DNA from: Bacteroidota bacterium
Lineage (GTDB): Bacteria; Bacteroidota; Ignavibacteria; Ignavibacteriales; Ignavibacteriaceae
DNA length: 9,512 bases
NCBI GenBank assembly: GCA_021778375.1
Contig: JAJYCM010000088.1
Location: 1 to 9,512 of the forward strand
Reading direction: 5' to 3'
The notes beneath the pieces are model-generated. The model searched no databases. It saw only the letters and a list, made by a program, of their open reading frames with translations, and had not been told where the DNA came from. Positions within the stretch are counted from its first letter, which is position 1, and every line of letters starts with the position of its first letter. Shown piece by piece: positions 1 to 5,735 of this stretch. The translations under genes were made by a program, and so were the position numbers.

Positions 1-1
1 T

Positions 2-355
2 CAATTTAATCCTCACGAAGCTGGATTGCTAAATTTAGTGAGCTTTACCAAAGGTTGTTATATCGGTCAAGAAGTAGTTGCCCGGCTGGAAACTTATGAC
101 AAAGTACAAAAATATTTGAAACGACTAACATTCCATCAACCGGTAGACGAAAACGGAAAATTTCTTCTTGTGGATCAAGAAGGAAATGATGCAGGAATTG
201 TTACTTCGGTTGCATATTCGCCAAAATTCAATAAGTATTATGGATTAGGATATGTAATAAAAGCATATTGTCAGGATGGAAAAACTCTCTTTGCCACAAA
301 TCAATCTGATGAAAAAGTACCTGTTACAATTGGAAACATTTCAGAAATAAAATGA
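2..355 (+). CDS. ygfZ: YgfZ/GcvT-like folate-binding protein, C-terminal part (5' end outside window)
   Basis: The reading frame is open from the first bases, so only the last 117 residues are visible. The diagnostic motif KGCYIGQE lies at 50-73 and is followed by VVAR. This is the conserved Cys motif of the YgfZ (COG0354) branch of the aminomethyltransferase fold. Family members bind tetrahydrofolate and support maintenance of certain Fe-S enzymes, such as the tRNA-modifying MiaB in E. coli; they are not glycine-cleavage enzymes. After the motif comes the usual C-terminal beta-barrel portion, with a GIVTSV...GLGYV pattern. A TTG at 26 could be mistaken for a start, but coding continues upstream of it (QFNPHEAG), so this is a 5'-truncated gene. 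The stop overlaps the next start as ATGA, implying translational coupling with the adenosyltransferase. The family call is firm; the exact client enzymes are unknown. Confidence 0.88.
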   Translation, partial: QFNPHEAGLLNLVSFTKGCYIGQEVVARLETYDKVQKYLKRLTFHQPVDENGKFLLVDQEGNDAGIVTSVAYSPKFNKYYGLGYVIKAYCQDGKTLFATNQSDEKVPVTIGNISEIK

Positions 356-903
356 AAATCTATACAAAAACCGGAGATGATGGTTTTACCGGATTATTCG
401 GGGGTGAAAGGGTTTCAAAAGATTCTTCTAGAATTGAAACTTATGGAACAATTGACGAACTGAACTCATTCATCGGACTTGCAGTAACTGAAATTAAAAA
501 TGAAGAAATAAAAAAACTACTTCTAAAACTTCAGAATCAACTTTTCATTGTGGGCTCAGATTTAGCCACACCTATAGAAGAAAAGAATAAAAAATATAAC
601 ATTACTCGAGTAACAAAAGAGTTTTATCTTGACCTCGAAAAGGAGATAGATTATTTTGATGCAAAACTTGATCCTTTGAAGAACTTTATTTTACCCGGAG
701 GAACAAAAGGGGCTGCACTTTTACAAGTTTGTAGATCAATTTGCAGAAGAGCAGAACGTCAAATTGTGGCTCTTAAAAAGGAAGTGAATATAGGCGATAA
801 TATCCTTATATTTGTAAATAGAATTTCAGATTTGTTCTTTGTCCTAGCTCGATATGAAAATCACTCTTCAAATGTCAGTGATACTAAATGGGAAGCTAAA
901 TAG
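352..903 (+). CDS. PduO-type ATP:cob(I)alamin adenosyltransferase
   Basis: This 183-residue protein is the usual length for the single-domain PduO/MMAB family. The enzyme transfers the adenosyl group of ATP to cob(I)alamin in the cytosol, making adenosylcobalamin for enzymes such as methylmalonyl-CoA mutase or class II ribonucleotide reductase. The N-terminal ATP-binding motif TKTGDDGFTGLFGGERVSKD spans about residues 5-24, followed by YGTIDELNSFIG (31-42). The helical core carries FILPGG (112-117), the RSICRRAER signature (128-136) and NRISDLFFVLAR (156-167), all well conserved. The start is fixed by the 4-base ATGA overlap with the ygfZ-like gene; no clear Shine-Dalgarno sequence precedes it. 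No cobalamin riboswitch is visible and no B12 biosynthesis genes are adjacent, so the linkage suggests housekeeping cofactor salvage. The usual names (pduO, cobO, mmaB) vary, so no symbol is assigned. Confidence 0.95.
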   Translation: MKIYTKTGDDGFTGLFGGERVSKDSSRIETYGTIDELNSFIGLAVTEIKNEEIKKLLLKLQNQLFIVGSDLATPIEEKNKKYNITRVTKEFYLDLEKEIDYFDAKLDPLKNFILPGGTKGAALLQVCRSICRRAERQIVALKKEVNIGDNILIFVNRISDLFFVLARYENHSSNVSDTKWEAK

Positions 904-918
904 ACATTAAAACTGTTC

Positions 919-949
919 TTTGAATTTATGGTGTATAATGTGAACTTTG
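919..949 (+). promoter_or_regulatory. Candidate ssrA promoter
   Basis: A perfect TATAAT lies at 934-939, 25 bases before the mature tmRNA 5' end, but no good TTGACA-like box stands 16-18 bases upstream of it. An alternative reading fits the Bacteroidota-type consensus (TTTG, then TAnnTTTG about 19-21 bases later). TTTG is at 919-922 and GAACTTTG, 6 of 8 matches, is at 942-949, with a 19-base spacing. Either would start a short leader that is trimmed to the tmRNA 5' end at 965. The sequence does not decide between them. Confidence 0.45.
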
Positions 950-964
950 TCTAACTAAAATTTC

Positions 965-1321
965 GGGGGTGAATTTGGTTTCGACGGGGTTGAAGACGCA
1001 TTGAACTGCACGCCGTGTTCCCCGAGATACACGTTAAACAATTGGGAACAAAACAATAACTGGCGAATCTAATTACGCCCTAGCCGCTTAATAAAATAAG
1101 CGACCGTTCACTAAATTTTCGCATACCGGACTTTAGCTGAACGACGTTTAGGTATGATAGCTGAATCTATCGCCCTTATAGATAAAGCAAAATAAACAAT
1201 GGGTAAAGCTTAAAGCAATCCCCGCCTGTTTGGTAACTTTAAGCTTATAAAAAATAGGCTACGTGTGTAGACGTTCTCTGGATCTTAACTTCGGACGCGG
1301 GTTCGACTCCCGCCACCTCCA
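965..1321 (+). ncRNA. ssrA: tmRNA (transfer-messenger RNA)
   Basis: One-piece tmRNA of 357 nt, which rescues ribosomes stalled on broken mRNAs and tags the peptide for proteolysis. The 5' GGGGGTG (965-971) pairs over 7 bp, including one G-U, with CACCTCC (1314-1320). The discriminator is A1321. The T-arm is GCGGG-TTCGACT-CCCGC and abuts the acceptor stem directly. The D-loop-like GGTTTCGACGGGG after the 5' strand is typical. The tag frame begins at GGC 1062 and reads GESNYALAA, ending at TAA 1089-1091 with a second in-frame TAA after it. The stops sit in a small hairpin, GCTTA (1086-1090) with TAAGC (1097-1101). CCA is not encoded (CAA follows the discriminator), so it must be added by nucleotidyltransferase. 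SmpB is not in the window. The ends are inferred from acceptor pairing. Confidence 0.96.
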
Positions 1322-1728
1322 CAATTTATCTTGTTTTATAATTACTGAGGGGATTCTCATAAACTATTCTTCCGGAAAGATCAAATGAAAGAGACAAAAA
1401 ACACTCTTGGTAAATCTCTGATTTTCTTGTTTTAAGAATCACCCTATATTTATATCAAAAAATTTATTCCACAAAATTATCAATAAGCTGATACTTGTCT
1501 CTCTTTTTCTTTAGATCATTTTAATCGTGTTCCTATGACATACACTCCTTTCTTTCCATCCTAATCCCTTGAAAAAATTATTTTATGTAATACCTAATCC
1601 ATTACGCACTCTATTTCCCCTTCATAATTCAATAACCTTATACCTAAAAAAAATATTTTATAGGTCATTAAAAAGTCAATAAAAAGAATTATGTTTCAGT
1701 ATATAAAACTTTTAGATTGGGAATTGAA
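1322..1728. other. Long intergenic region between ssrA and the phosphate genes
   Basis: About 400 very AT-rich bases with no convincing gene. A weak bulged hairpin at 1419-1441 (TGAT..TCTT with AAGAATCA) lacks a following T-run, so it is not a clear terminator for ssrA. A 16-codon ORF at 1385-1435 has a purine-rich stretch upstream but no recognisable product. The part nearest DUF47 contains the octamer ATACCTAA twice (1590-1597 and 1640-1647) and an imperfect palindrome, described separately. It probably holds the promoter of the downstream operon. Confidence 0.6.
1642..1665. promoter_or_regulatory. Imperfect 24-base palindrome, possible operator for the phosphate operon
   Basis: ACCTA at 1642-1646 and TAGGT at 1661-1665 are perfect inverted arms. 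The AT-rich centre between them is also nearly self-complementary, with only two mismatched pairs in the 24-base dyad. It lies 63 bases before the chosen DUF47 start. Downstream are possible promoter elements: TATGTTTC at 1690-1697 (7 of 8 to TAnnTTTG) and TATAAA at 1703-1708. The position suits a regulator binding near the promoter, but it does not resemble a Pho box that I can recognise. AT-rich sequence makes chance dyads common. Confidence 0.3.
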
Positions 1729-2355
1729 ATGGGATTTACTTTACTTCCTAAAGAGTACGAATTCTTTGATATGTTCGATAAATTAGCTGATCAATGTATC
1801 AAAGTATCGAAACAATTTTGTATAAATGTCGATAATGAAAATTTTAATGATGAATTCCTACAGAGAATAAAAGATATAGAACATGTAGCCGATAGCATAA
1901 CTTTCGAAATATTTGAAAAGCTTAATAAAACTTTCATAACACCCTTTGATAGAGAAGATATTTTCTCGTTAGCCCACGAATTTGATAGCATCATAGATTT
2001 GATCCTAAAAATTTCCAATATGATGAAAATTTATAACATAGACATCGTAAATAAGCATTTCGTTGATGTTGTGAAACTCATTGATAGTTCTATTTTTTCA
2101 TTATGCGAAGCTGTAAAAGGGTTACGTAATCTTAAAAATAGCACGGAAATCAACAAACATTGTGCAGAAGTAAATCGTTTAGAAAACCTTGGTGATCAAC
2201 TTAGAAATGAGGCAATTGCGGAGCTTTTTACAGGTACTACGGATGCAATCTATATTATGAAATGGAAAGATATTTTTCAAACTTCCGAAAAAATTCTTGA
2301 CCAATGTGATGATGTAGCAAAAATTATCGGCTCACTTATTGTTAAGCAGGCTTAA
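1729..2355 (+). CDS. DUF47 (PhoU-like) phosphate transport accessory protein
   Basis: A 208-residue, all-helical, charged cytosolic protein of the DUF47/COG1392 family, structurally related to PhoU. The N-terminus LLPKEYEFFDMFDKLA is typical of the family, as are the internal helices with HVADSITFEIFEKLNKTFITPFDREDI and EFDSIIDLI. Members are nearly always encoded beside PiT permeases and are thought to modulate low-affinity phosphate transport; the mechanism is poorly defined. The frame can be extended to a TTG at 1717, but I chose ATG 1729 because it gives the usual family N-terminus (MGFTLLPKE). The stop overlaps the PiT start by one base (TAATG), so the two are translationally coupled. 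Possible regulatory elements lie upstream at 1642-1708. Confidence 0.92.
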   Translation: MGFTLLPKEYEFFDMFDKLADQCIKVSKQFCINVDNENFNDEFLQRIKDIEHVADSITFEIFEKLNKTFITPFDREDIFSLAHEFDSIIDLILKISNMMKIYNIDIVNKHFVDVVKLIDSSIFSLCEAVKGLRNLKNSTEINKHCAEVNRLENLGDQLRNEAIAELFTGTTDAIYIMKWKDIFQTSEKILDQCDDVAKIIGSLIVKQA

Positions 2356-3341
2356 TGTTTACCATATCAATAATTCTATTAATACTCTTAGGGCTTACAT
2401 TTGACTTCCTTAATGGATTTCATGATGCCGCAAATTCTGTTGCAACGGTGGTCTCAACAAGAGTTCTTTCTCCTAATATTGCTGTAATCTGGGCTGCCTT
2501 TTTTAATTTTATTGCGTTTCTTTTTTTCGGTCTTCATGTTGCAAATACCATTGGCAAAGGGATTGTCAATATAAATATTATTGATTCGTCAATAGTTTTT
2601 GCAGCTTTACTCGGGGCTTCTATTTGGAATATCATTACCTGGTATTTTGGGCTCCCAACAAGTTCTTCACATGCTTTGATTGGGGGGTTAATTGGTGCAG
2701 CAATTGTAAAATCCGGAGTTTCTTCCTTGGTTTCCAGCGGGATAATTAAAACTGTACTTTTCATGTTTATCTCTCCTTTACTCGGATTGCTTTTAGGAAG
2801 TATTATAGGAATTATTATTTTTAGAATTTTTCGTAAAAGCTCTCCCTCAAAAGTCGATCATATTTTTAGAAAAGGTCAACTCGTGTCTGCTGCTTTTTAC
2901 AGCCTCGGACACGGAGGTAATGATGCACAAAAAACTATGGGCATAATTGCAGGGCTTCTTTTTAGCGCTCATTTAATTGACAAATTTTTTGTCCCATTGT
3001 GGGTTGTACTTGCATGTCAAGCTGCAATGGCACTTGGTACTGTATTTGGCGGCTGGAGGATTGTAAAAACTCTGGGCCAAAGAGTCGTCAAGTTAAAACC
3101 AGTTGATGGGTTCTGTGCTGAATTAGGCGCCGCAAGTACTCTCTTCATTTCCACAGCTTTCGGAATTCCGGTTAGCACAACTCATACTATTACCGGCGCA
3201 ATTGCCGGAGTTGGTTCATTGAAAAGGTTCTCGGCTGTTAGGTGGGGTGTTGCTGGTAGAATCGTTTGGGCTTGGATTTTTACTATACCGCTTACTGCTA
3301 TAATTTCAGCAGCAGCATTTTTTGTTACTAAAATGTTTTAA
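2355..3341 (+). CDS. PiT-family inorganic phosphate permease
   Basis: A 328-residue integral membrane protein of the PHO4/PiT family (COG0306), which moves inorganic phosphate with H+ or Na+ across the cytoplasmic membrane at low affinity. The inverted-repeat architecture is visible. The first-half signature GFHDAANSVATVV (21-33) is matched in the second half by GHGGNDAQKTMG (185-196). The re-entrant serine-rich motifs GLPTSSSHALIGG (99-111) and GIPVSTTHTITGA (270-282) form the other matched pair. The first signature has His where many homologues have Asn (GxND), which is a minor deviation. A short polar stretch (residues 159-175) separates the two halves, as in compact bacterial and archaeal members. 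The DUF47 partner lies directly upstream with a one-base overlap. The coupled cation cannot be told from sequence. Confidence 0.95.
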   Translation: MFTISIILLILLGLTFDFLNGFHDAANSVATVVSTRVLSPNIAVIWAAFFNFIAFLFFGLHVANTIGKGIVNINIIDSSIVFAALLGASIWNIITWYFGLPTSSSHALIGGLIGAAIVKSGVSSLVSSGIIKTVLFMFISPLLGLLLGSIIGIIIFRIFRKSSPSKVDHIFRKGQLVSAAFYSLGHGGNDAQKTMGIIAGLLFSAHLIDKFFVPLWVVLACQAAMALGTVFGGWRIVKTLGQRVVKLKPVDGFCAELGAASTLFISTAFGIPVSTTHTITGAIAGVGSLKRFSAVRWGVAGRIVWAWIFTIPLTAIISAAAFFVTKMF

Positions 3342-3464
3342 TGCTTGAATATACTTCTTTAAATTTTATATTAAATACATTAGTAAACAAGATACATTAT
3401 AAAATTATTATCCATTAATATTTTAATTGAAAAGGAATCCATATTATCATAAATTGCATATGCA

Positions 3465-4319
3465 ATGGAAAAAATTTCTTTTATTAAAATGAGTGGCGCC
3501 GGGAATGACTTTGTCTTTATAGATAAAAACATTAATCCATTCCTTGTTTTGAACGATAAAGTCATCCAGAAATTATGTGACCGTCGAAATGGTATAGGCG
3601 CTGACGGCGTTATTACTATATCCAATTCAGTCGATTACGATTTTGAAATGGAATATTTTAATGCAGATGGCTCTACGGGTAGTCTTTGTGGTAACGGCGC
3701 AAGATGCGCAATTAAATTTGCCGAAAGTTCTAACAGAATTAAAAACAAGAAGACTTATTTCTTATCTAATGCAGTGTCCTATACGGGAGAGGTTCTTGAT
3801 GAAAATGTAATGAAATTTGATTTTAATCCCCCTGCTAAATTAAAATTTAATTTTAAGGTTAAAGCGGGCAATCAGTTAATAAATGCGTGCTTTGCAGATA
3901 CCGGTTCTCCTCATGTTGTTATTAAAATTGAAGATGTCCTTAGAAATCCCAAGGATTTAAATTCAAATTATAATGAAATAGATAAATTTCCTGTTTTTGA
4001 ATTAGGAAGAGAAATTAGATATCTAAAAGAATTTTCTCCTGGCGGAACTAATGTAAATTTTATTAAGATTGTTGATAGTAAAATTTATATTCGTACCTAC
4101 GAACGAGGTGTTGAAGATGAAACTCTTGCCTGCGGAACTGGTGCTACCGCCGCCGCAATCATTTCTCATATTGCGGATAAGCTTGAAGCGCCTATTACCT
4201 TAATTTCACGCGGCTTAGATGAATTGAAAGTTAATTTTAATATTGAGAACCAGAAAATAAATAACGTTTCTTTGACAGGGCCTGCTAAAATAATTTATAG
4301 CGGCGAGATATATATCTAA
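3465..4319 (+). CDS. dapF: Diaminopimelate epimerase
   Basis: A 284-residue cytosolic enzyme (EC 5.1.1.7) that interconverts LL- and meso-diaminopimelate without a cofactor, supplying lysine and peptidoglycan precursors. All hallmarks are present: MSGAGNDFVFID (9-20), RRNGIGADGV (40-49) and FNADGSTGSLCGNGARC (65-81), which carries the first catalytic Cys (C75). Further on are ADTGSPHVV (144-152), GGTNVNFI (193-200) and RTYERGVEDETLACGTGATA (210-229), which carries the second catalytic Cys (C223). The length is normal and both domains are intact. It is separated from the PiT gene by 123 bases without a clear terminator. No Shine-Dalgarno sequence is at useful spacing: an AAGGAA lies about 28 bases upstream. 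The start is supported by the canonical N-terminus MEKISFIKMSGAGND. Confidence 0.97.
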   Translation: MEKISFIKMSGAGNDFVFIDKNINPFLVLNDKVIQKLCDRRNGIGADGVITISNSVDYDFEMEYFNADGSTGSLCGNGARCAIKFAESSNRIKNKKTYFLSNAVSYTGEVLDENVMKFDFNPPAKLKFNFKVKAGNQLINACFADTGSPHVVIKIEDVLRNPKDLNSNYNEIDKFPVFELGREIRYLKEFSPGGTNVNFIKIVDSKIYIRTYERGVEDETLACGTGATAAAIISHIADKLEAPITLISRGLDELKVNFNIENQKINNVSLTGPAKIIYSGEIYI

Positions 4320-4340
4320 AAAGTTTTTCTAAAAATATAT

Positions 4341-4344
4341 GGAG
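4341..4344 (+). promoter_or_regulatory. Ribosome binding site of the small ABM-like gene
   Basis: GGAG sits five bases before ATG 4350. It stands out because most other starts in this window have no obvious Shine-Dalgarno sequence, and it settles the start of the 101-residue gene. Confidence 0.6.
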
Positions 4345-4349
4345 ACTAA

Positions 4350-4655
4350 ATGCCAAAAGTAATATTCACAATTCAGTATGAACTTAAGCCTGAGAAAAAA
4401 GATGAATATTTAAGTGTTGTTAAAGAACTTAAAAATCTTTTTAAAGCGGAAGGCTTAGAAAGTTATGCCGTTTATGAATTGAAAGGGAAAGCAAATCATT
4501 ATGAGGAAATTTATTCTTTTATATCTTCGGAAGCCTATGAAGCTTTCGACGATAATCAAGACGAAAGGGTAAATATTCTTATTAGTAAATTAAATGACCT
4601 CACTGTTGAAAATTCTACAAAGTATTCAACTTTATATGAGCTTGATCAAGCTTAG
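4350..4655 (+). CDS. Small protein, probable dimeric alpha/beta-barrel (ABM-like) fold
   Basis: A 101-residue soluble protein with no signal peptide or membrane segment. The layout is strand (VIFTIQYELKP, 4-14), helix (KDEYLSVVKELKNLFKAEG, 17-35), strand (LESYAVYELKG, 36-46), strand (HYEEIYSFISS, 50-60), helix (EAYEAFDDNQDERVNILISKLNDL), then a final strand (KYSTLYEL). This matches ferredoxin-like dimeric barrels such as the antibiotic-biosynthesis monooxygenase (ABM) group. That superfamily includes quinol monooxygenases, haem-degrading proteins and many members of unknown role. No catalytic residues can be identified, so no reaction is assigned. It lies 30 bases after dapF, probably on the same transcript, and is followed by a strong hairpin. 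The gene is surely coding; the fold is inferred from the predicted strand/helix order only. Confidence 0.75.
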   Translation: MPKVIFTIQYELKPEKKDEYLSVVKELKNLFKAEGLESYAVYELKGKANHYEEIYSFISSEAYEAFDDNQDERVNILISKLNDLTVENSTKYSTLYELDQA

Positions 4656-4670
4656 CTTAGGATAAATTAT

Positions 4671-4692
4671 AGGCGGTTAATTTTAACCGCCT
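4671..4692 (+). terminator. Hairpin terminator after the dapF segment
   Basis: AGGCGGTT (4671-4678) pairs perfectly with AACCGCCT (4685-4692). The loop is AATTTT, and two further A-T pairs could extend the stem. It lies 16 bases after the stop of the ABM-like gene. The following sequence is AT-rich but has only a poor T-run, so it may be a weak, bidirectional or processing-type end. It divides the housekeeping genes from the cytochrome cluster. Confidence 0.65.
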
Positions 4693-4738
4693 TATTAAAT
4701 TATCTCCAACAATATTCTTCATTTATTCCTTTTTTCAA

Positions 4739-5614
4739 ATGAATAAGAAACTACACGCTATATATATCTCATCCTTTTTTATTATTGGTATTGCATCTAC
4801 ACTTCTGTTGGCAATAAATGGATACCAATATTATTCCACACCCCTTCTAACAAGATTTTTTAACCCTCAGGATATTTTATTAAAGCCAAGCGGGTTTATC
4901 GGGCAAGGACTAGGAGTTTTGGGAAGCCTTATGATGATAGCCGGGGTTGCGGTTTATATGACCAGAAAGAGAATAAGATTTTTTTTCAACTTTGGATATC
5001 TAAAAAACTGGCTCGAACTTCATATCTTCCTTTGCACTCTTGGGCCTATTTTTATCTTGTTTCACACCGCTTTTAAATTTGGAGGGATAGTAGCGGTAAG
5101 TTTTTGGAGTATGACCGCAGTAGTGTTAAGCGGAATTGTTGGCAGGTTCCTTTACGTCCAGATACCGCACACCATACAGGGGCAAATGATAGGAATAAAT
5201 GAATTAAATGCACAAAACGAAAATCTTTCGTACCAATTGAAAAATGTATATAAAATACCCGAAAATATTTTTTCGGAAATTGAAGAAATTTCTTCACTTA
5301 AACGATATAAGAACGTTAAATTAAAAACTGGATTTATCTTTATCATAAAAGATTTTTTTGGCACAAAAAGTGTCATTTATAGGCTGAAGCATGAATTAGC
5401 TCTTGCGGGAGTTCCAAGACCACAGCGAAATAGGATTGCGAAAACAACCAAAACAAAACTGATTGTTTCTCGAAGAATAGGACTCCTGAAAACGATGCAA
5501 AATTTTTTCAAATATTGGCATGTTATTCATTTACCTTTTGCCATTCTTATGTTTGTTATAATGTTCATTCACATCGCTGTTACGGTAGCCTTCGGCTACA
5601 GGTGGATATTCTAA
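4739..5614 (+). CDS. Five-helix membrane protein with two His-x13-His pairs, probable dihaem cytochrome b
   Basis: A 291-residue membrane protein. Hydrophobic helices lie at about 7-27, 52-74, 91-112, 115-137 and 261-285. Helix 3 carries H95 and H109, and helix 5 carries H264 and H278. Both pairs have exactly 13 intervening residues, the spacing by which cytochrome b-type and ferric-reductase-like proteins hold two stacked b-haems between two helices. H261 is an extra candidate. Positive charges after helix 2 (TRKRIR) and in the 140-255 segment put those parts in the cytosol, leaving a basic domain of about 115 residues between the two haem helices. I do not recognise a named family. The position ahead of a flavoprotein and multihaem cytochromes suggests it carries electrons across the membrane. 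The start follows the hairpin at 4671 and has no Shine-Dalgarno sequence. Coding is certain; haem binding is inferred. Confidence 0.8.
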   Translation: MNKKLHAIYISSFFIIGIASTLLLAINGYQYYSTPLLTRFFNPQDILLKPSGFIGQGLGVLGSLMMIAGVAVYMTRKRIRFFFNFGYLKNWLELHIFLCTLGPIFILFHTAFKFGGIVAVSFWSMTAVVLSGIVGRFLYVQIPHTIQGQMIGINELNAQNENLSYQLKNVYKIPENIFSEIEEISSLKRYKNVKLKTGFIFIIKDFFGTKSVIYRLKHELALAGVPRPQRNRIAKTTKTKLIVSRRIGLLKTMQNFFKYWHVIHLPFAILMFVIMFIHIAVTVAFGYRWIF

Positions 5615-5735
5615 ATGTCATAATAATTCTTCATTGAAATATATAAGTCTGCTAGAGCATTCAGTTTCTAAAATTGATATTTGACTGCCGAATAATCTTC
5701 GGGATAATTTTTTGTCATAATAACTCAGATTATAG
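5615..5735. other. Gap inside the cytochrome cluster with a direct repeat and weak hairpin
   Basis: This 121-base AT-rich gap is bracketed by the 11-base direct repeat TGTCATAATAA at 5616-5626 and 5713-5723. A hairpin of CCGAA (5688-5692) with TTCGG (5698-5702) is followed after five bases by six T residues (5708-5713). It could be a weak or attenuating terminator before the flavoprotein gene. No clear promoter is seen. The gap means the cytochrome b gene could be expressed separately from the three overlapping genes that follow. Confidence 0.4.

Noticed and set aside
1385..1435. 16-codon ORF (MKETKNTLGKSLIFLF) with GGAAAGA upstream
   Set aside because: Too short to distinguish from chance in AT-rich DNA. 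No attenuator structure or amino-acid bias suggests a leader peptide.
1419..1441. Hairpin downstream of ssrA as a terminator
   Set aside because: The stem has a two-base bulge, is AT-rich and has no T-run after it. It is also about 100 bases beyond the tmRNA end.
3345..3372. TTGAAT with 16-base spacing to TATATT upstream of dapF as a promoter
   Set aside because: Such matches are frequent by chance in AT-rich intergenic DNA, and the element is 92 bases before the start with nothing else to support it.
1791..3625. Minus-strand ORFs of 75-81 residues at 1791-2018, 2534-2764 and 3380-3625
   Set aside because: The first two lie wholly opposite well-conserved genes (DUF47, PiT) and the third overlaps the dapF start. 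None shows a recognisable motif; they are shadows.
5585..5599. GTAGC/GCTAC hairpin at the end of the cytochrome b gene
   Set aside because: Only five pairs, located inside the coding sequence before the stop, with no T-run. More likely a codon coincidence.
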